A stretch of DNA of 64,000 nucleotides. Origin: Austropuccinia psidii (Eukaryota; Basidiomycota; Pucciniomycetes; Pucciniales; Sphaerophragmiaceae). The translations under genes were made by a program, and so were the position numbers. Below are positions 35,466-46,678 of this stretch, one piece after another. The stretch spans positions 31,927,816 through 31,991,815 of the forward strand of contig JALGQZ010000004.1 in NCBI GenBank assembly GCA_023105745.1, read 5' to 3'. The first letter of the stretch is position 1. Each line of letters begins with the position of its first letter. The notes below the pieces were generated by a model, which worked only from the letters and a program-made list of their open reading frames with translations, made no database searches and had not been told where the DNA came from.

Positions 35466-36800
35466 ATGCCTATTCAACATTCACCTCCTGCAAGACATAC
35501 CAGATCTCAGGCCAGAACTCAAGCTGTTCTCACTCCAACTGCAAGAGCTCCTCTTGATGGCACTGCAGCAGTTCCTCAACTGAGGGCCCAATTAGACAGA
35601 GGACCTATCATGGAAGGAGCAGCACCATCCAGGAAGGAAGGTAGAGGGCCAAGGAGATAAAGCTCATTTTCAGGAGTAGTTGGCGGATTTCCAGGACTTT
35701 CAAGAACCAGTCTAAAGGTTCCAGGTGAAGATGATGAAGAGGAGGAGGAAAATTCTGTGGAAGAGGAAGAGTCCAATGGTACTGAGGCTGCTCCTGCTCC
35801 TGTGGGGGTATCTCAAGGTACTGGAAGACCAACTCTAGCCCAGTCTCATCAGCCTGTCTCTCATCAATCTGAACCATCTGTATTGGCCATTATGCAGCAG
35901 ATGACTCATATTATGGCCAATATTCAAGCAGCTTCTTCTTCTGAATCAACAAGACCACCAGCCTTCAAGACTCCATCTATGAAGGCACCAGAATTCTTTG
36001 ATGGGACTCAGCCCTTCAAAGTCAGAAGCTTTATTCAGTCTTGTCAATTAATCTTTCATAATGATCAAACAAATTTCTCTTAAGATAGAAAGAAAGTTCT
36101 TTATGCCACTTCATTTCTTATTGGCAGGGCTGCAAAGTGGATTGAGCCTTATCTTTCCAATCTCACTAATCAAGACCCAAGCTACCTTCTCAACTCTTGA
36201 AAATTATTTGAATCTCAACTCTTCACTTTATTTGGTGACCCAAATGAAGTCAGAAAAGCTGAATAAGGGTTGAATTCCTTGAGAATGAAAGAAGGTGGGC
36301 ATGCATCTTTATAAATTTCTGATTTTAGAAGCTTAGTGTCAATAATTGGGGATTGGGGTGAAAGGGCTCTCATTTATCATTTCAGGAGAGGGTTGGTCTC
36401 CAGGATTCTGGATCAATTGGCTTCCCATCCTTAAAGCATTGATTCTCTTCAAGACTTGATGGAGATTACCCTGGAGCTTGATACCAGGTACCATGAGAGG
36501 CAAAAGGAGAAGGATCATCAAGAGAAGAAGCCTGAAGCCTCAAAGTCAAATTATTCTCATCCTCAAAATTCTTCAAGTTCAAGTCATAATAAGAAGAACA
36601 ATTTTCAGAAGAGGGACAAGTCCCATTCTTCTTTGTTGAATAAAGACTTCAAGTTAATGAATTCTGAAAAAGAAAGAAGAATCAAGGAGGGCTTATGTAC
36701 CTATTGTGGTGGGAAGCATAGTCTTGATTGCTGTTTCAAAAGGCCTCAAAACAAGCTTACCCAATCCTCCGGCAATTTTCCCAGCCAGGGCAAAGCCTGA
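35466..36800 (+). pseudogene. D gag, broken by stops
   Basis: Structural protein of family D. The ATG at 35466 opens MPIQHSPPARHTRSQ. The same frame runs throughout, with acidic/Ser-rich linker, capsid-type segment (PEFFDGTQPFKVRSFIQSCQLIF), a Lys-rich linker and a zinc knuckle CTYCGGKHSLDC (C-X2-C-X3-H-X4-C) near 36695-36730. In-frame stops lie at 35658 and near 36081, 36198, 36268, 36312 and 36432. Several look like single changes from Gln, Ser or Tyr codons. Ends at TGA 36798-36800. Confidence 0.8.
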
Positions 36801-37317
36801 GTGAAGATCATGTTGTGTTCAATGTTCTTCACTGTTTTCCTTCCAGAGTACAATTGTGCATTCTGAATACTGGTGTCAAGAATTCTTTAAAGTTTTTTGT
36901 CTTTTCTTCTCTTTCTGATGTGTTTTACAGTATTCTCATTGATTCTGGTGCTACCAAATCATCTATTGAAAAGCAGTTGTTTTCAAGTACTCATTGACCA
37001 TGTCAGAACTCCCAGACAAGATTCCTCTTATCATTTTGGACTCCTCTGAGTCCCTGTCTTTATTTGTGACTCACCATACTAAATATAAGGTTTAGCCCTC
37101 TTCCTTCCCAAGCTTTGAATGGGACTTTTTAGTCATTGATACTCCCAAGGGAGAAGACCTCATATTGGGTTTTGACTTTCTTAATCATTTTAATCCTTAT
37201 ATTGATTGGAAGCAAGGGCTGATCACCTTTGATTATGATCAAAAGGACTATTATGATCCTTCTAATTCATTCAGTAATGACTTTTCTTCTGCCAAATCAT
37301 GTGAAGCTCTGGTTGGT
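36801..37317 (+). pseudogene. D protease fragment
   Basis: Retropepsin-like: active-site segment SILIDSGATKSS near 36940-36970, and later ILGFDFLNHFNPYIDW near 37160-37210. The two lie in different frames, so at least one frameshift separates them. Truncated at 37317; RT and the rest of D are absent. Confidence 0.75.
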
Positions 37318-38329
37318 GTTGTTTGTTTTAATGTTGTTACAAATGGTTTCATTTTTATCAGAAAGATGTTTTTTCACGTCATTTATAGCATTATACAACT
37401 CTGGGATGGAATCAAATATGTCAGAAATCATTTCTGGAATCTTAATCTCGCTTTCTCCTTCTTCTGTAATTCCATCATGGTTCTGGCCATCTGAAATACA
37501 TTTTCCATGGCATCCTTCTGAATCTTTGGGATTCTGTAGCCCTGGGTGTAAGTTTTTGGGGCTGGTGCCTTCCCTTTGCCCTTGTTTGGAGTTTGTGGCT
37601 GCTTTTTCACGTTGGAATTGCTGCTGCTGGCCACTGGGGCTGTTTTTGGCACTGGTTTGGGTGGTGGAGAGTTGTTTTTCCTCCATTCTAGTGTCAACAG
37701 CATCTTGTTTTTCTTCTCCATCAATGGATCCCATCCATTGAGCAATTTGCAAGTGTTGGGATAGCCCAAGAATTTTCTTACTGTCAGGTAAGAATTCATG
37801 CAATTCTTCCACAGGTCTGCAAGGATCTGGTACTCCTTGAAATGAAGTGCATTGTTGTATGCACTGTGGCTGGCTTTGTATATGTCCACAGAGGCTTGTT
37901 GTGGCGGGTGTCAGATCTTTTTGAAGGTAAAATAGTATTATCAGCTTCAGAATGACCTAATTTAGTTGTTTGGAAGTCATCAACTGACCCTTTTCCTTTT
38001 GTACCTGATTGGCCTCTGCCATAATCACGTCTATTACCTTTTTGGGAGCTGCTTGAGGGGTTATAGCTGGCTCCTGACCTGGTTGAAGGAATAATTATGG
38101 TTTAAAAAGGCTTAAAATAGTATTTTTACGTCAAAAACTTACTATTGGCCAAATTCTTAGCTTTCTGAAGAGTATTACTTATGTCCAAGTTAATCAATTC
38201 AGAAGATATTGGTTCAGGTTGATTATTTTGAGTCACAATAACAGTACTATTATGGTCTGAATTAATAGTGCTTGCAGGAACATTGCTGGTGACTGTTGGG
38301 GCTGTTTCAATGTTTTCTTGTCTTACCAT
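37318..38329 (-). pseudogene. X ORF1 and start of ORF2
   Basis: The ORF1 ATG is at 38329-38327 (MVRQENIETA), where A1 and A2a have GTG. Exon 1 ends before donor GTAAGT (38142-38137); the intron runs to 38079 and exon 2 follows. One extra C near 37905 shifts the ORF1 frame. The frame is recovered for MDIYKASHSAYNN to the stop at 37430-37428, and that stop overlaps ATG as ATGA exactly as in A1. ORF2 then reads MISDIFDSIPELYNAINDV down to 37318. The upstream ORF2 extension start has ATT in place of the ATG seen in A1. Confidence 0.75.
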
Positions 38330-38548
38330 GTTGTCAGACACTAAAATTAATGAAAAAGCCAATTAATTAAGTAAAAAACGGGATATTTCAAAAAAAGAAA
38401 TAAAAATATAAGCCTCACTTATAATATGAAAGAAATTATTTTTTTATGGATTTTTCTGAATTATAAGTATTTTTTATATGTTTTTAAACTTTTCAATATA
38501 AGAAAAAAGATTTAAAAGGAGTAAAAAAATATGTCACAGGTAAAATAT

Positions 38549-38566
38549 CATGGCTGGGCCCCTAAA
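38549..38566 (-). other. Primer-binding-site-like motif of X
   Basis: Minus-strand TTTAGGGGCCCAGCCATG, next to the LTR end. Two or three differences from A1. Confidence 0.6.
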
Positions 38567-40401
38567 TGTAAGGTGTGGATATGAAACTTTGATTAAAAAT
38601 CAAGTACTTTTCCTGTCCTCAAAATTTGTATAAGGTAAAATTAAATTAAAAATTGTAAGAAATATTATTTTGAAGAGAAAAACACGCCAATTTTATTGTT
38701 TATAACTTTATTAGTATAAAAAAATAATATTATAAAGATTTATTGTTTTACCAACAATAAAAATTTATCCAAAAAATACTCTACAAGAGATATTTTAAGG
38801 CTACAAAAGAAATTTCTTCAAGAGCAATTTCAATTGGAATTAATTGAGCAAAGAACTGCAAGCAATTAATTAAAGAACAAAGTCTTCAAAAAGAATATTA
38901 AAGAGAAAACACGCCCAAAAGTGACCAGAGTGAATTCGGAAACAAAGTGACAAAGTTTACAGTGATGAAAGATGCTTTAATTCAGTTTGGGGTGGTTCAG
39001 GGGTAAAAATGATTATAAGAGTTACAAACAATGATTATAATGATTTTTTCACGTGGTTAAAAGGATTAAAATGATTTAAAAATGTTGGTTGGAATCTTTT
39101 ATTTATTGGTTTAACAGTGTTTAAACTAATTAATAAAAGGAAAAGATTCTAACATGAAGAGAAAAGTGGGGCAAAGAAGACATTCTTTTATAGCCATCAA
39201 TTCTCTTACTCCAAAAGTAAAATTTACTCTTGTCAGTCGTGAAAACAGTCTGACAACAGAAAAGCCAATTATGGCATCATTGAACCCTGGTTTAGACCAA
39301 CAAGGGCTGGTTTAAGCCATTTTTAGCCATTTTTAGCCATTTTAGACCCTTAAATCAGCCATTACTATAGCAATACCAGGCCTAGAGCCTTCAAAACACG
39401 TCAGAATGTGTGTCAGAGACGTAGAAACCAGTTAAAACTGTTTTTAATATGATGGCTTTATCTTAAGGGTAGTTTTACCCTCTTGGCAACAGCTAAACCT
39501 ACCCCAGTTGGTATCAAAACCTCATCATCAATTGAGTCCACAGACCCTGTAACTCAATTCCAGGCCAAAAGTGATGAACTTTTGCGTGAATTTTGACATC
39601 CCACGCCTGTCAGGAAGGATTTTGGGGGTCTAGCTCCCCCTTAGAGCTGGAGTTCCTTTCCCCCCCAAATTTAATCTTTCCAATTTATTTTTCCTTTAAT
39701 TCCTCATCATGTATTATACTTATAATTTCCATATGTAATTCAATTCAATTGTACAGTACAATACAATAATAATTGACACCTCATATGTAAATCAAAGTTC
39801 ACTTATGTAATACACGCGCACGTTTTGACATTTCAATTGAATTCAATTGAAAATACTTCAATTCCTCATAACTTCTAAACTAAAGACAACACCTCAATTT
39901 TAACACAAAAATTGATGGTTAACACCACATGTGGTGTGAATTAAATTAAGTTTTTGAGGATTTTCAACTTTTGTATTGAAAATACTAAAAACTTAATTCA
40001 AGCTTATTTAGAGTTGAGTTACAAGAATTTCACTCAGAGGTGACCCCACCTGATTTTTTATGAGGAATCCAATGGTGAAATAATTTTTATGTGTTTATTT
40101 ATTTAATAAAAAGTTATAATAATTTTTATTTAACTTTTTTCCAAATTTTTTTATTTTTTCACAATTTTGTTAAAATTTTATTTTTACTTAATTTTTTCAA
40201 GTATAAATGTAATTTTATACTTACAAAATTTAATGTATTTTTATTCTTAAATTTTAATTAATTTTTTATTTTTAATATAATTTTATATTTATATTTTTAT
40301 TTTTATTTTAATAATATAAATAAGTTCATTTTATTTATATTAATATGTTATTCTTGTATTTGTGGTCTTTTGGGTATATGAAATTACCTCTAAGGCTCAC
40401 A
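38567..40401 (-). repeat. 5' LTR of X
   Basis: 1835 bases; minus-strand TGTGAGCC to CCTTACA. Private variants shared with 27545-29378 mark it as the sister LTR. TAGAA at 40402-40406 is the complement of TTCTA at 29379-29383. Confidence 0.9.
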
Positions 40402-41373
40402 TAGAAACGAGTTAAAACTGTTTTACCTAAGATTTCTATAACTCAAGGGTAGTTTTACCGTTTTGGAAACAATTAAAACTGCCCTGGTTGGTATTAAAAC
40501 CTCATCATCAATTGAGTTACAGACCCTGTGACACAAGTCCAGGCAAAAAGTGATGAAATTTTGCATGAATTTTGACACACCATGACAGTCAGCAAGGAGT
40601 TTGGGGGTATGGCTCCCCCTTAGAGCTAGAGCTCCCTTTCCCCCCAGAATTAATCTTTCCAATTTTTTTTTTCTTGAATTCCTCAATGGGTGATACACTT
40701 GTAATTTAAACATGCAATTAAATTGAGTTTTCACAGTACACAACTGTAATACTTGATATCCCATATGTAAATTACACTTCACTTATGTAATACATGCACA
40801 CATTTTGACATTGCAATTGAAAATACTTCAATTCCTCATAAATTCTAAGCTACACACAACATCTAAATTTTAACAAAAGATTTGATGGTTAACTCCACAT
40901 GTGATGTGAATTAAATTAATGTATTGGGGATTTTTAACTTCTGTACAGACATTACTAAGAACTTAATTTAAGCTTATATATAGTTGAGCTACAGAAACTT
41001 TAACCAGAGGTGACCCCACCTTATTTTTTATGAGGAATCCAATGATGACATAACTTTCTTATGTTATTTATTGGATAAAAATTTATCATATAATTTATGT
41101 AGCTTTTTACCAAAAATATTTTAATTCAATCAATTTTATTAAAAATTCATTTTTACTTTATTTTCTCAAGTAAAAATGCATTTTCATAATTTTAAAATTT
41201 AATGTAATTTTTATTTTGAATTATAATTAAATCATTATTTTTGTATATAAATTTGTATTAATATTTTAATTTTTCTGTTTTGATAATATAAATAATCTCA
41301 TTTTATTTATATTTGTATCTTCTTTTGTTATTCGTGGTCTTTTGGGTAGATGAAAATACCTCTAAGGCTCACA
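40402..41373 (-). repeat. Proximal half of the A4 3' LTR
   Basis: Minus-strand family A LTR from its TGTGAGCC start (41373) to the point where X inserted (40402). The A4 polypurine tract and pol adjoin at 41374. Confidence 0.8.
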
Positions 41374-42226
41374 TTCCCTCCCCCTAAAAAAAGAATATTC
41401 CTTTGTAATATTGTTATTTCTAGTGTGTCTGATCCTTCTGACAAGCTTAGCAGCTTCTGGTATGTCCTTTTCTGCCAACAATTTATCTTCACAAGTTGGG
41501 TCACTGTACCTAACAAGGTATTTCCTTACTTTTTTGGTTCTTAATTTCCTTTCTTTAAGAACTTTGGTAATTTTCTTAGTACCAGATGTCTCAATAGGAG
41601 GTATAACTTGGGGAATCTTATTCCTCAAGGGAAATTTCTCAGAATCACTAGATTTGTATGGCTTTATCAAGCTTACTGGAAATGTAGGATGCTTATTGCT
41701 AAGTTCTTCAGATAATTTGACTTCAACAGCATTTTCTCCATGGAGGGCCTTAATAATAAATAATCTCATTTTATTTATATTTGTATCTTCTTTTGTTATT
41801 CGTGGTCTTTTGGGTAGATGAAAATACCTCTAAGGCTCACATTCCCTCCCCCTAAAAAAAGAATATTCCTTTGTAATATTGTTATTTCTATTGTGTCTGA
41901 TCCTTCTGACAAGCTTAGTAGCTTCTGGTATGTCCTTTTCTGCCAACAATTTATCTTCACAAGTTGGGTCACTGTACCTAACAAGGTATTCCCTTACTTT
42001 TTTGGTTCTTAATTTCCTTTCTTTAAGAACTTTGTTAATTTTCTTAGTACCAGATGTCTCAATAGGAGGTATAACTTGGGGAATCTTATTCCTCAAGGGA
42101 AATTTTTCAGCATCACTAGATTTGTATGGCTTTATCAAGCTTACTGGAAATGTAGGATGCTTATTGGTAAGTTCTTCAGATAATTTGACTTCAACAGCAT
42201 TTTCTCCATGGAGGGCCTTAATAATA
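41291..42226 (-). repeat. 468-base tandem duplication at the A4 pol/LTR border
   Basis: Two direct copies offset by 468 bases, covering the LTR edge, polypurine tract and integrase C-terminus. They differ at a handful of bases. The joint falls in AATAATAAA/TAATAAATAAT, suggesting slippage or micro-homology. As a result the A4 chromodomain-like end and polypurine tract occur twice. Confidence 0.85.
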
Positions 42227-44603
42227 AAAGGTCCTGAAAAGGAGTCTTTGAGTGTTTCAAAAACTTTGATGTTATTGAAGTTAGTGGTGGATACAAGCTC
42301 TTAATCCCCCATCTTGAAATTGGGAGTGGCATGTGATTTGTCCCATTTGTCCTTAGCATATGCAAAAGAGTCTTTGATGCACTTCACTTCATGCTTTCTA
42401 GTTTTGTCTAGCATTCCTTTGAAGCTAGCGGATGTAGGATGTATCTCAACCAAATCTTTCCTCAAGGAATCTTGAGGTAATTTGGGATTCCATCCTTTTT
42501 CTAGAATAGCAGGAGTTTGATTGGTACTGGCAGGAATGGATGTCTTATATGTCAATTCCAGTGCTGGTAAAAGAGTACACCAATCATGGGTAAATTCATC
42601 ATAATCTTTGAATTAAAGGCCATATGCACAAAATGTTCTTACCATGTCTTCCAAGGTTTGGATCATCCTTTCAGCCAGACCATCAGTTTGGGGTGGTAGG
42701 CTGTAGAGAAGGATAATTTTGTCCCAAATAGTCGGTAAAGATTTTTCCAGAGTGCTGATGTGAATTTAAGATCTCTGTCACTAATGATGTTTGTGAATAT
42801 GCCAGTATATGATATTACTCTATTCCATATAAGAAGAGCTGTATCCATGTCTGTATCATCTTTGTGACATTGTGGAAAGATTGGAGTTTTACTAAGTCTT
42901 TCAACAATCACTAGGCATGCATTATAGCTTTTATCACCTCCTGGTGGTAGGCCAGTCACCCAATCCATATGGAGAATTTTCCAAGGTCTTCTGGGTTCTT
43001 GGATCTTGATCATATTTCCAAGTCTTTTTCCAGTGGATTTATTTGCTTTTTTACATCTGTCACAGGTTTTGCAATACTCTGAAACATCTTTCTGCCACAT
43101 TGGTCACCATATTCAAGTTTTTACTTTTTCTCTCATTCTGTCTTCAGACAGATGTCCTGAGAAAGGGCTGTCATGGAATTCTTTAAATACAAGATTGATT
43201 AAGGACCTGTCCACAACTGTAATTAAGCATGTATGCTTAGTTCTGTCGTAAATTATACCATCCATTAAGTCGAACCTTCCTTAATCATATGGCTCTTTCC
43301 ATATATCATCTAAGGCATGCCTCAAATAATTGTCTTTACAATCCTTATCAAGTAATTGGCATAAAATGCTACAACTTGTATCCTCAGGATAACTGTTTCT
43401 TACCTCTTCAAATAAAGTGGTGTTCAGGTCTGTAACACTGATTGCTTCTATGTGGATCTGTGGGGAAGCTTCTGGTTGCACATAATCAGGATTATTAATA
43501 TTATTTTGTAGCAGCCATCTGCTCATTCCATATGCATTTTTATGAATATTCCCATCTTTGTGAACAATAGTCATATTGACCCTATACTCTTATACAGATA
43601 TTTGCCATCTGAGCCTATGTCTGTTAGGTGTCTTCATGTTTTAAAGTGACTTAACAGTGGTACAATCTGTTATCACTTAAAAGACACATCCCTCTAGGAG
43701 GTAATTCAATTTTTCCAAGGCCCAGACACGGCATAAACACTCAATTTGACTTGCTCCATATCTGGCTTCAGTTGTTTTGATTTTCCTTGATATGAAACAT
43801 ATGAGTTCTTCCACAGGTTTAAAATTTATAATCTGGACTTGATGAAGTGTAGCACCCAGCCCATCCCCTGATGAATCAATATACAGTTTGAAGGGCAGTT
43901 TAAAGTCTGGCATCAGTAATAGTGGAGCAGTGGTCAAGGCTTGTCTCAAAGATTCAAAGGCTTTGAATCTGTCAACATTCATTTCAAATACTGTGTCTTT
44001 GTCACATAGCTTAAAAATAGGTCTTGCTATGGATGCAAAATCTTTAATATAATTCCTGTAATATCCTGAAAACCCTGTAATGAGTGAATTTCCTTTTTGT
44101 TCTGAGGCATGGGTTTTAGCAATACTGCTTCAACCTTGTTTTTGTCAATCCAAAGGAGCAAACCAGATACTGAATGTCCCAGTGCGTTAAGTTCTTTAAA
44201 TCCAAAATTGCATTTACTCAAAGAAATTCTCATGTTCAAAGATTGGATTTTTTTCAAAACTCTTGATAATCTGTATATATGTTCTGCCCAAGTCTTCAAA
44301 AAGACAATAATGTCATCAATGCAAATTATTAACCATCCTTCTGAAGGTTCTTCAGGGAGGATTTCATTCATCATTTTTTGGAAATGTGAAGGTGCATTCT
44401 TGTGACCAAAAGGAATCCTAAAATATTCATCTATTCCACAATGAACAATAATTCTCAAGTATTTTCTTTCCCTTGGTGTCACCACATTCTGATGAAATCC
44501 TTTAAGGGAATCCATAGTGGTCATATACACTGCTTGAGATGTCTGGGTAAGGTAAATTTGGATTTTTGGTATTGGGTATCTGTCTGGAGAAGTGTAAGTA
44601 TTC
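41374..44603 (-). pseudogene. A4 pol: RT - RNase H - integrase, broken
   Basis: Minus-strand readings: RT near 44530-44027 ([30 protein letters not shown], and CIDD where A1 has YIDD), RNase H 43982-43677 (LYIDSSGDGLGATLHQ), integrase 43251-42300 (TCDRCKKANKS, MDWVTGLPPGG, SDRDLKFTSALW, then a break in TAYHPK) and the C-terminal tail in two duplicate copies. Many frame breaks. Interrupted at 44603 by A1; RT continues at 54702. Confidence 0.85.
44599..44603. repeat. Left target-site duplication of A1 (TATTC)
   Basis: TATTC directly before the 5' LTR; the identical TATTC is at 54702-54706 directly after the 3' LTR, and A4 RT resumes beyond it. Confidence 0.95.
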
Positions 44604-46442
44604 TGTGAGCCTTAGAGGTAATTTCATATACCCAAAAGACCACAAATATAAAAAATAACATATTAATATAAATAAAATAAATTTATTTATATTATTAAAA
44701 TAAAAATAAAAAATATAAATATAAAATTATATTAAAAATAAAAAATTAATTATAATTTAAAAATAAAATTACTTTAAATTTTGTAAATATAAAATTACAT
44801 TTATACTTGAAAAATTTAAGTAAAAATGAAATTTTAACAAAATTGTGAAAAAATAAATAAATTTGGAAAAAAGTTAAATAAAATTTATTATAACTTTTTA
44901 TCCAATAAATAAACATATAAATTTTATTTCACCATTGGATTCCTCATAAAAAATCAGGTGGGGTCACCTCTGAGTGAAATTTTTGTAACTCAACTCTAAA
45001 TAAGCTTAAATTAAGTTTTTAGTATTTTCAATACAAAAGTTGAAAATCCTCAAAACCTTAATTTAATTCACACCACATGTGGTGTTAACCATCAATTTTT
45101 GTGTTAAAATTGAGGTGTTGTGTTTAGTTTAGAAGTTATGAGGAATTAAAGTATTTTCAATTGAATTCAATTGAAATGTCAAAATGTGCGCGTGTATTAC
45201 ATAAGTGAACTTTGATTTACATATGAGGTGTCAATTATTACTGTATTGTACTGTACAATTGAATTGAATTACATGTGTAAATTATAAGTATAATACATGG
45301 TGAGGAATTAAAGGAAAAATAAATTGGAAAGATTAAATTTGGGGGGGAAAAGGAACTCCAGCTCTAAGGGGGAGCTAGACCCCCAAAATCCTTGCTGACA
45401 GGCGTGGGATGTCAAAATTCACGCAAAAGTTCATCACTTTTGGCCTGGAATTGAGTTACAGGGTCTGTGGACTCAATTGATGATGAGGTTTTGATACCAA
45501 CTGGGGTAGTTTTAGCTGTTGCCAAGAGGGTAAAACTACCCTTAAGATAAAACAATCATAATAAAAACAGTTTTAACTGGTTTCTACGCCTCTGACACAC
45601 ATTCTGACGTGTTTTGAAGGCTCTAGGCCTGGTATTGCTATAGTAATGGCTGATTTAAGGGTCTAAAATGGCTAAAAATGGCTAAAAATGGCCTAAACCA
45701 GCCTTTTTTGGTCTAAACCAGGGTTCAATGATGCCATAATTGGCTTTTCTGTTGTCAGACTGTTTTTCACGACTGACAAGAGGAAAATTTACTTTTGGAG
45801 CAAGAGAATTGGTGGCTATAAAAGAATGTCTTCTTTGCCCCACTTTTCTCTTCATGTTAGAATCTTTTCCTTTTATTAATTAGTTTAAACCTATTAAACC
45901 AATCAATCAAAGATTCCAACCACCACTTTTAAATCATTTTAATTATTTTAACCACGTGAAAAAATCATTATAATCATTGTTTGTAACTCTTATAATCATT
46001 TTTACCCCTGAACCACCCCAAAAGTGAATTAAAGCATCTTTCATCACTGTAAACTTTGTCACTTTGTTTCCAAATTCACTCTGGTCACTTTTGGGCATGT
46101 TTTCTCTTTAATACTCTTTTTAAAGACTTTGTTCTTTAATTAATTGCTTGCAGTTCTTTGCTCAATTAATTCCAATTGAAATTGCTCTTGAAGAAATTTC
46201 TTTTGTAGCCTTAAAATATCTCTTGTAGAGTATTTTTTTGGATAAATTTTTATTGTTGGTAAAACAATAAATTTTTATAATATTATTGTTTTATACTAAT
46301 AAAGTTATAAACAATAAAATTGGCGTGTTTTCTCTTAAAAATAATATTTCATTCTATTTTTAACTGAATTTTACCTTATACAAATTTTGAGGACAGGAAA
46401 AGTACTTGATTTTTAATCAAAGTTTCATATCCACACCTTACA
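44604..46442 (+). repeat. 5' LTR of A1
   Basis: TGTGAGCCTTAGAGG to CCACACCTTACA. Contains a very AT-rich first 350 bases, a three-fold TAAAAATGGC-type repeat near 45665-45692, the inverted pair at 45752-45779 and a TATA box. Differences from the 3' LTR: G/A near 45300, G/T near 45782, T/C near 45945, A/G near 46097 and T/A near 46353. Confidence 0.95.
45752..45823 (+). promoter_or_regulatory. Putative LTR promoter: inverted repeat and TATA box
   Basis: TTGTCAG (45752-45758) and CTGACAA (45773-45779) form a 7-bp inverted pair 37 bases upstream of TATAAAA (45817-45823). The block is kept in the other family A LTRs, for example 53 kb and 18 kb. It marks the probable start of U3-driven transcription. 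Confidence 0.6.
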
Positions 46443-46460
46443 TTTGGGGGCCCAGCCGTG
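46443..46460 (+). other. Primer-binding-site-like motif of A1
   Basis: TTTGGGGGCCCAGCCGTG directly after the 5' LTR. The primer tRNA is not identified. 46461-46678 is an AT-rich leader with a possible 3' splice site (TTAATTTTAG) ending at 46667. Confidence 0.65.
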
Positions 46461-46678
46461 ATATTTTACCTGTGACATATTTTTTTTACTCTTTTTAAAT
46501 CTTTTTTCTTATATTGAAAAATTTAAAAACATATAAAAAATACTTATAATCCAAAAAAATCCTTAAAAAATAATTTTTTTCATATTATAAGTGAGGCTTA
46601 TATTTTTATTTCTTTTTTGAAATAACCTTTTTTTTACTTAATTAATTGGCTTTTTCATTAATTTTAGTGTCTGACAAC

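Larger units (their letters stand above)
33141..37317 (+). mobile_element. Family D gypsy element, 5' part
   Basis: LTR start, long leader, gag and protease on the plus strand, truncated at 37317 where the minus-strand gag of X begins. Unrelated in sequence to families A, B and C. Its gag resembles a family I associate with Austropuccinia psidii (recall, unverified). Confidence 0.75.
37318..40401 (-). mobile_element. Element X (family A), 5' part, minus strand
   Basis: In its own direction: 5' LTR (40401 to 38567), primer-binding motif, ORF1 exon 1, intron, ORF1 exon 2 and the start of ORF2, ending at 37318 at the point equal to A1 47689. It pairs with the 3' part at 23317-29378. Confidence 0.8.
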
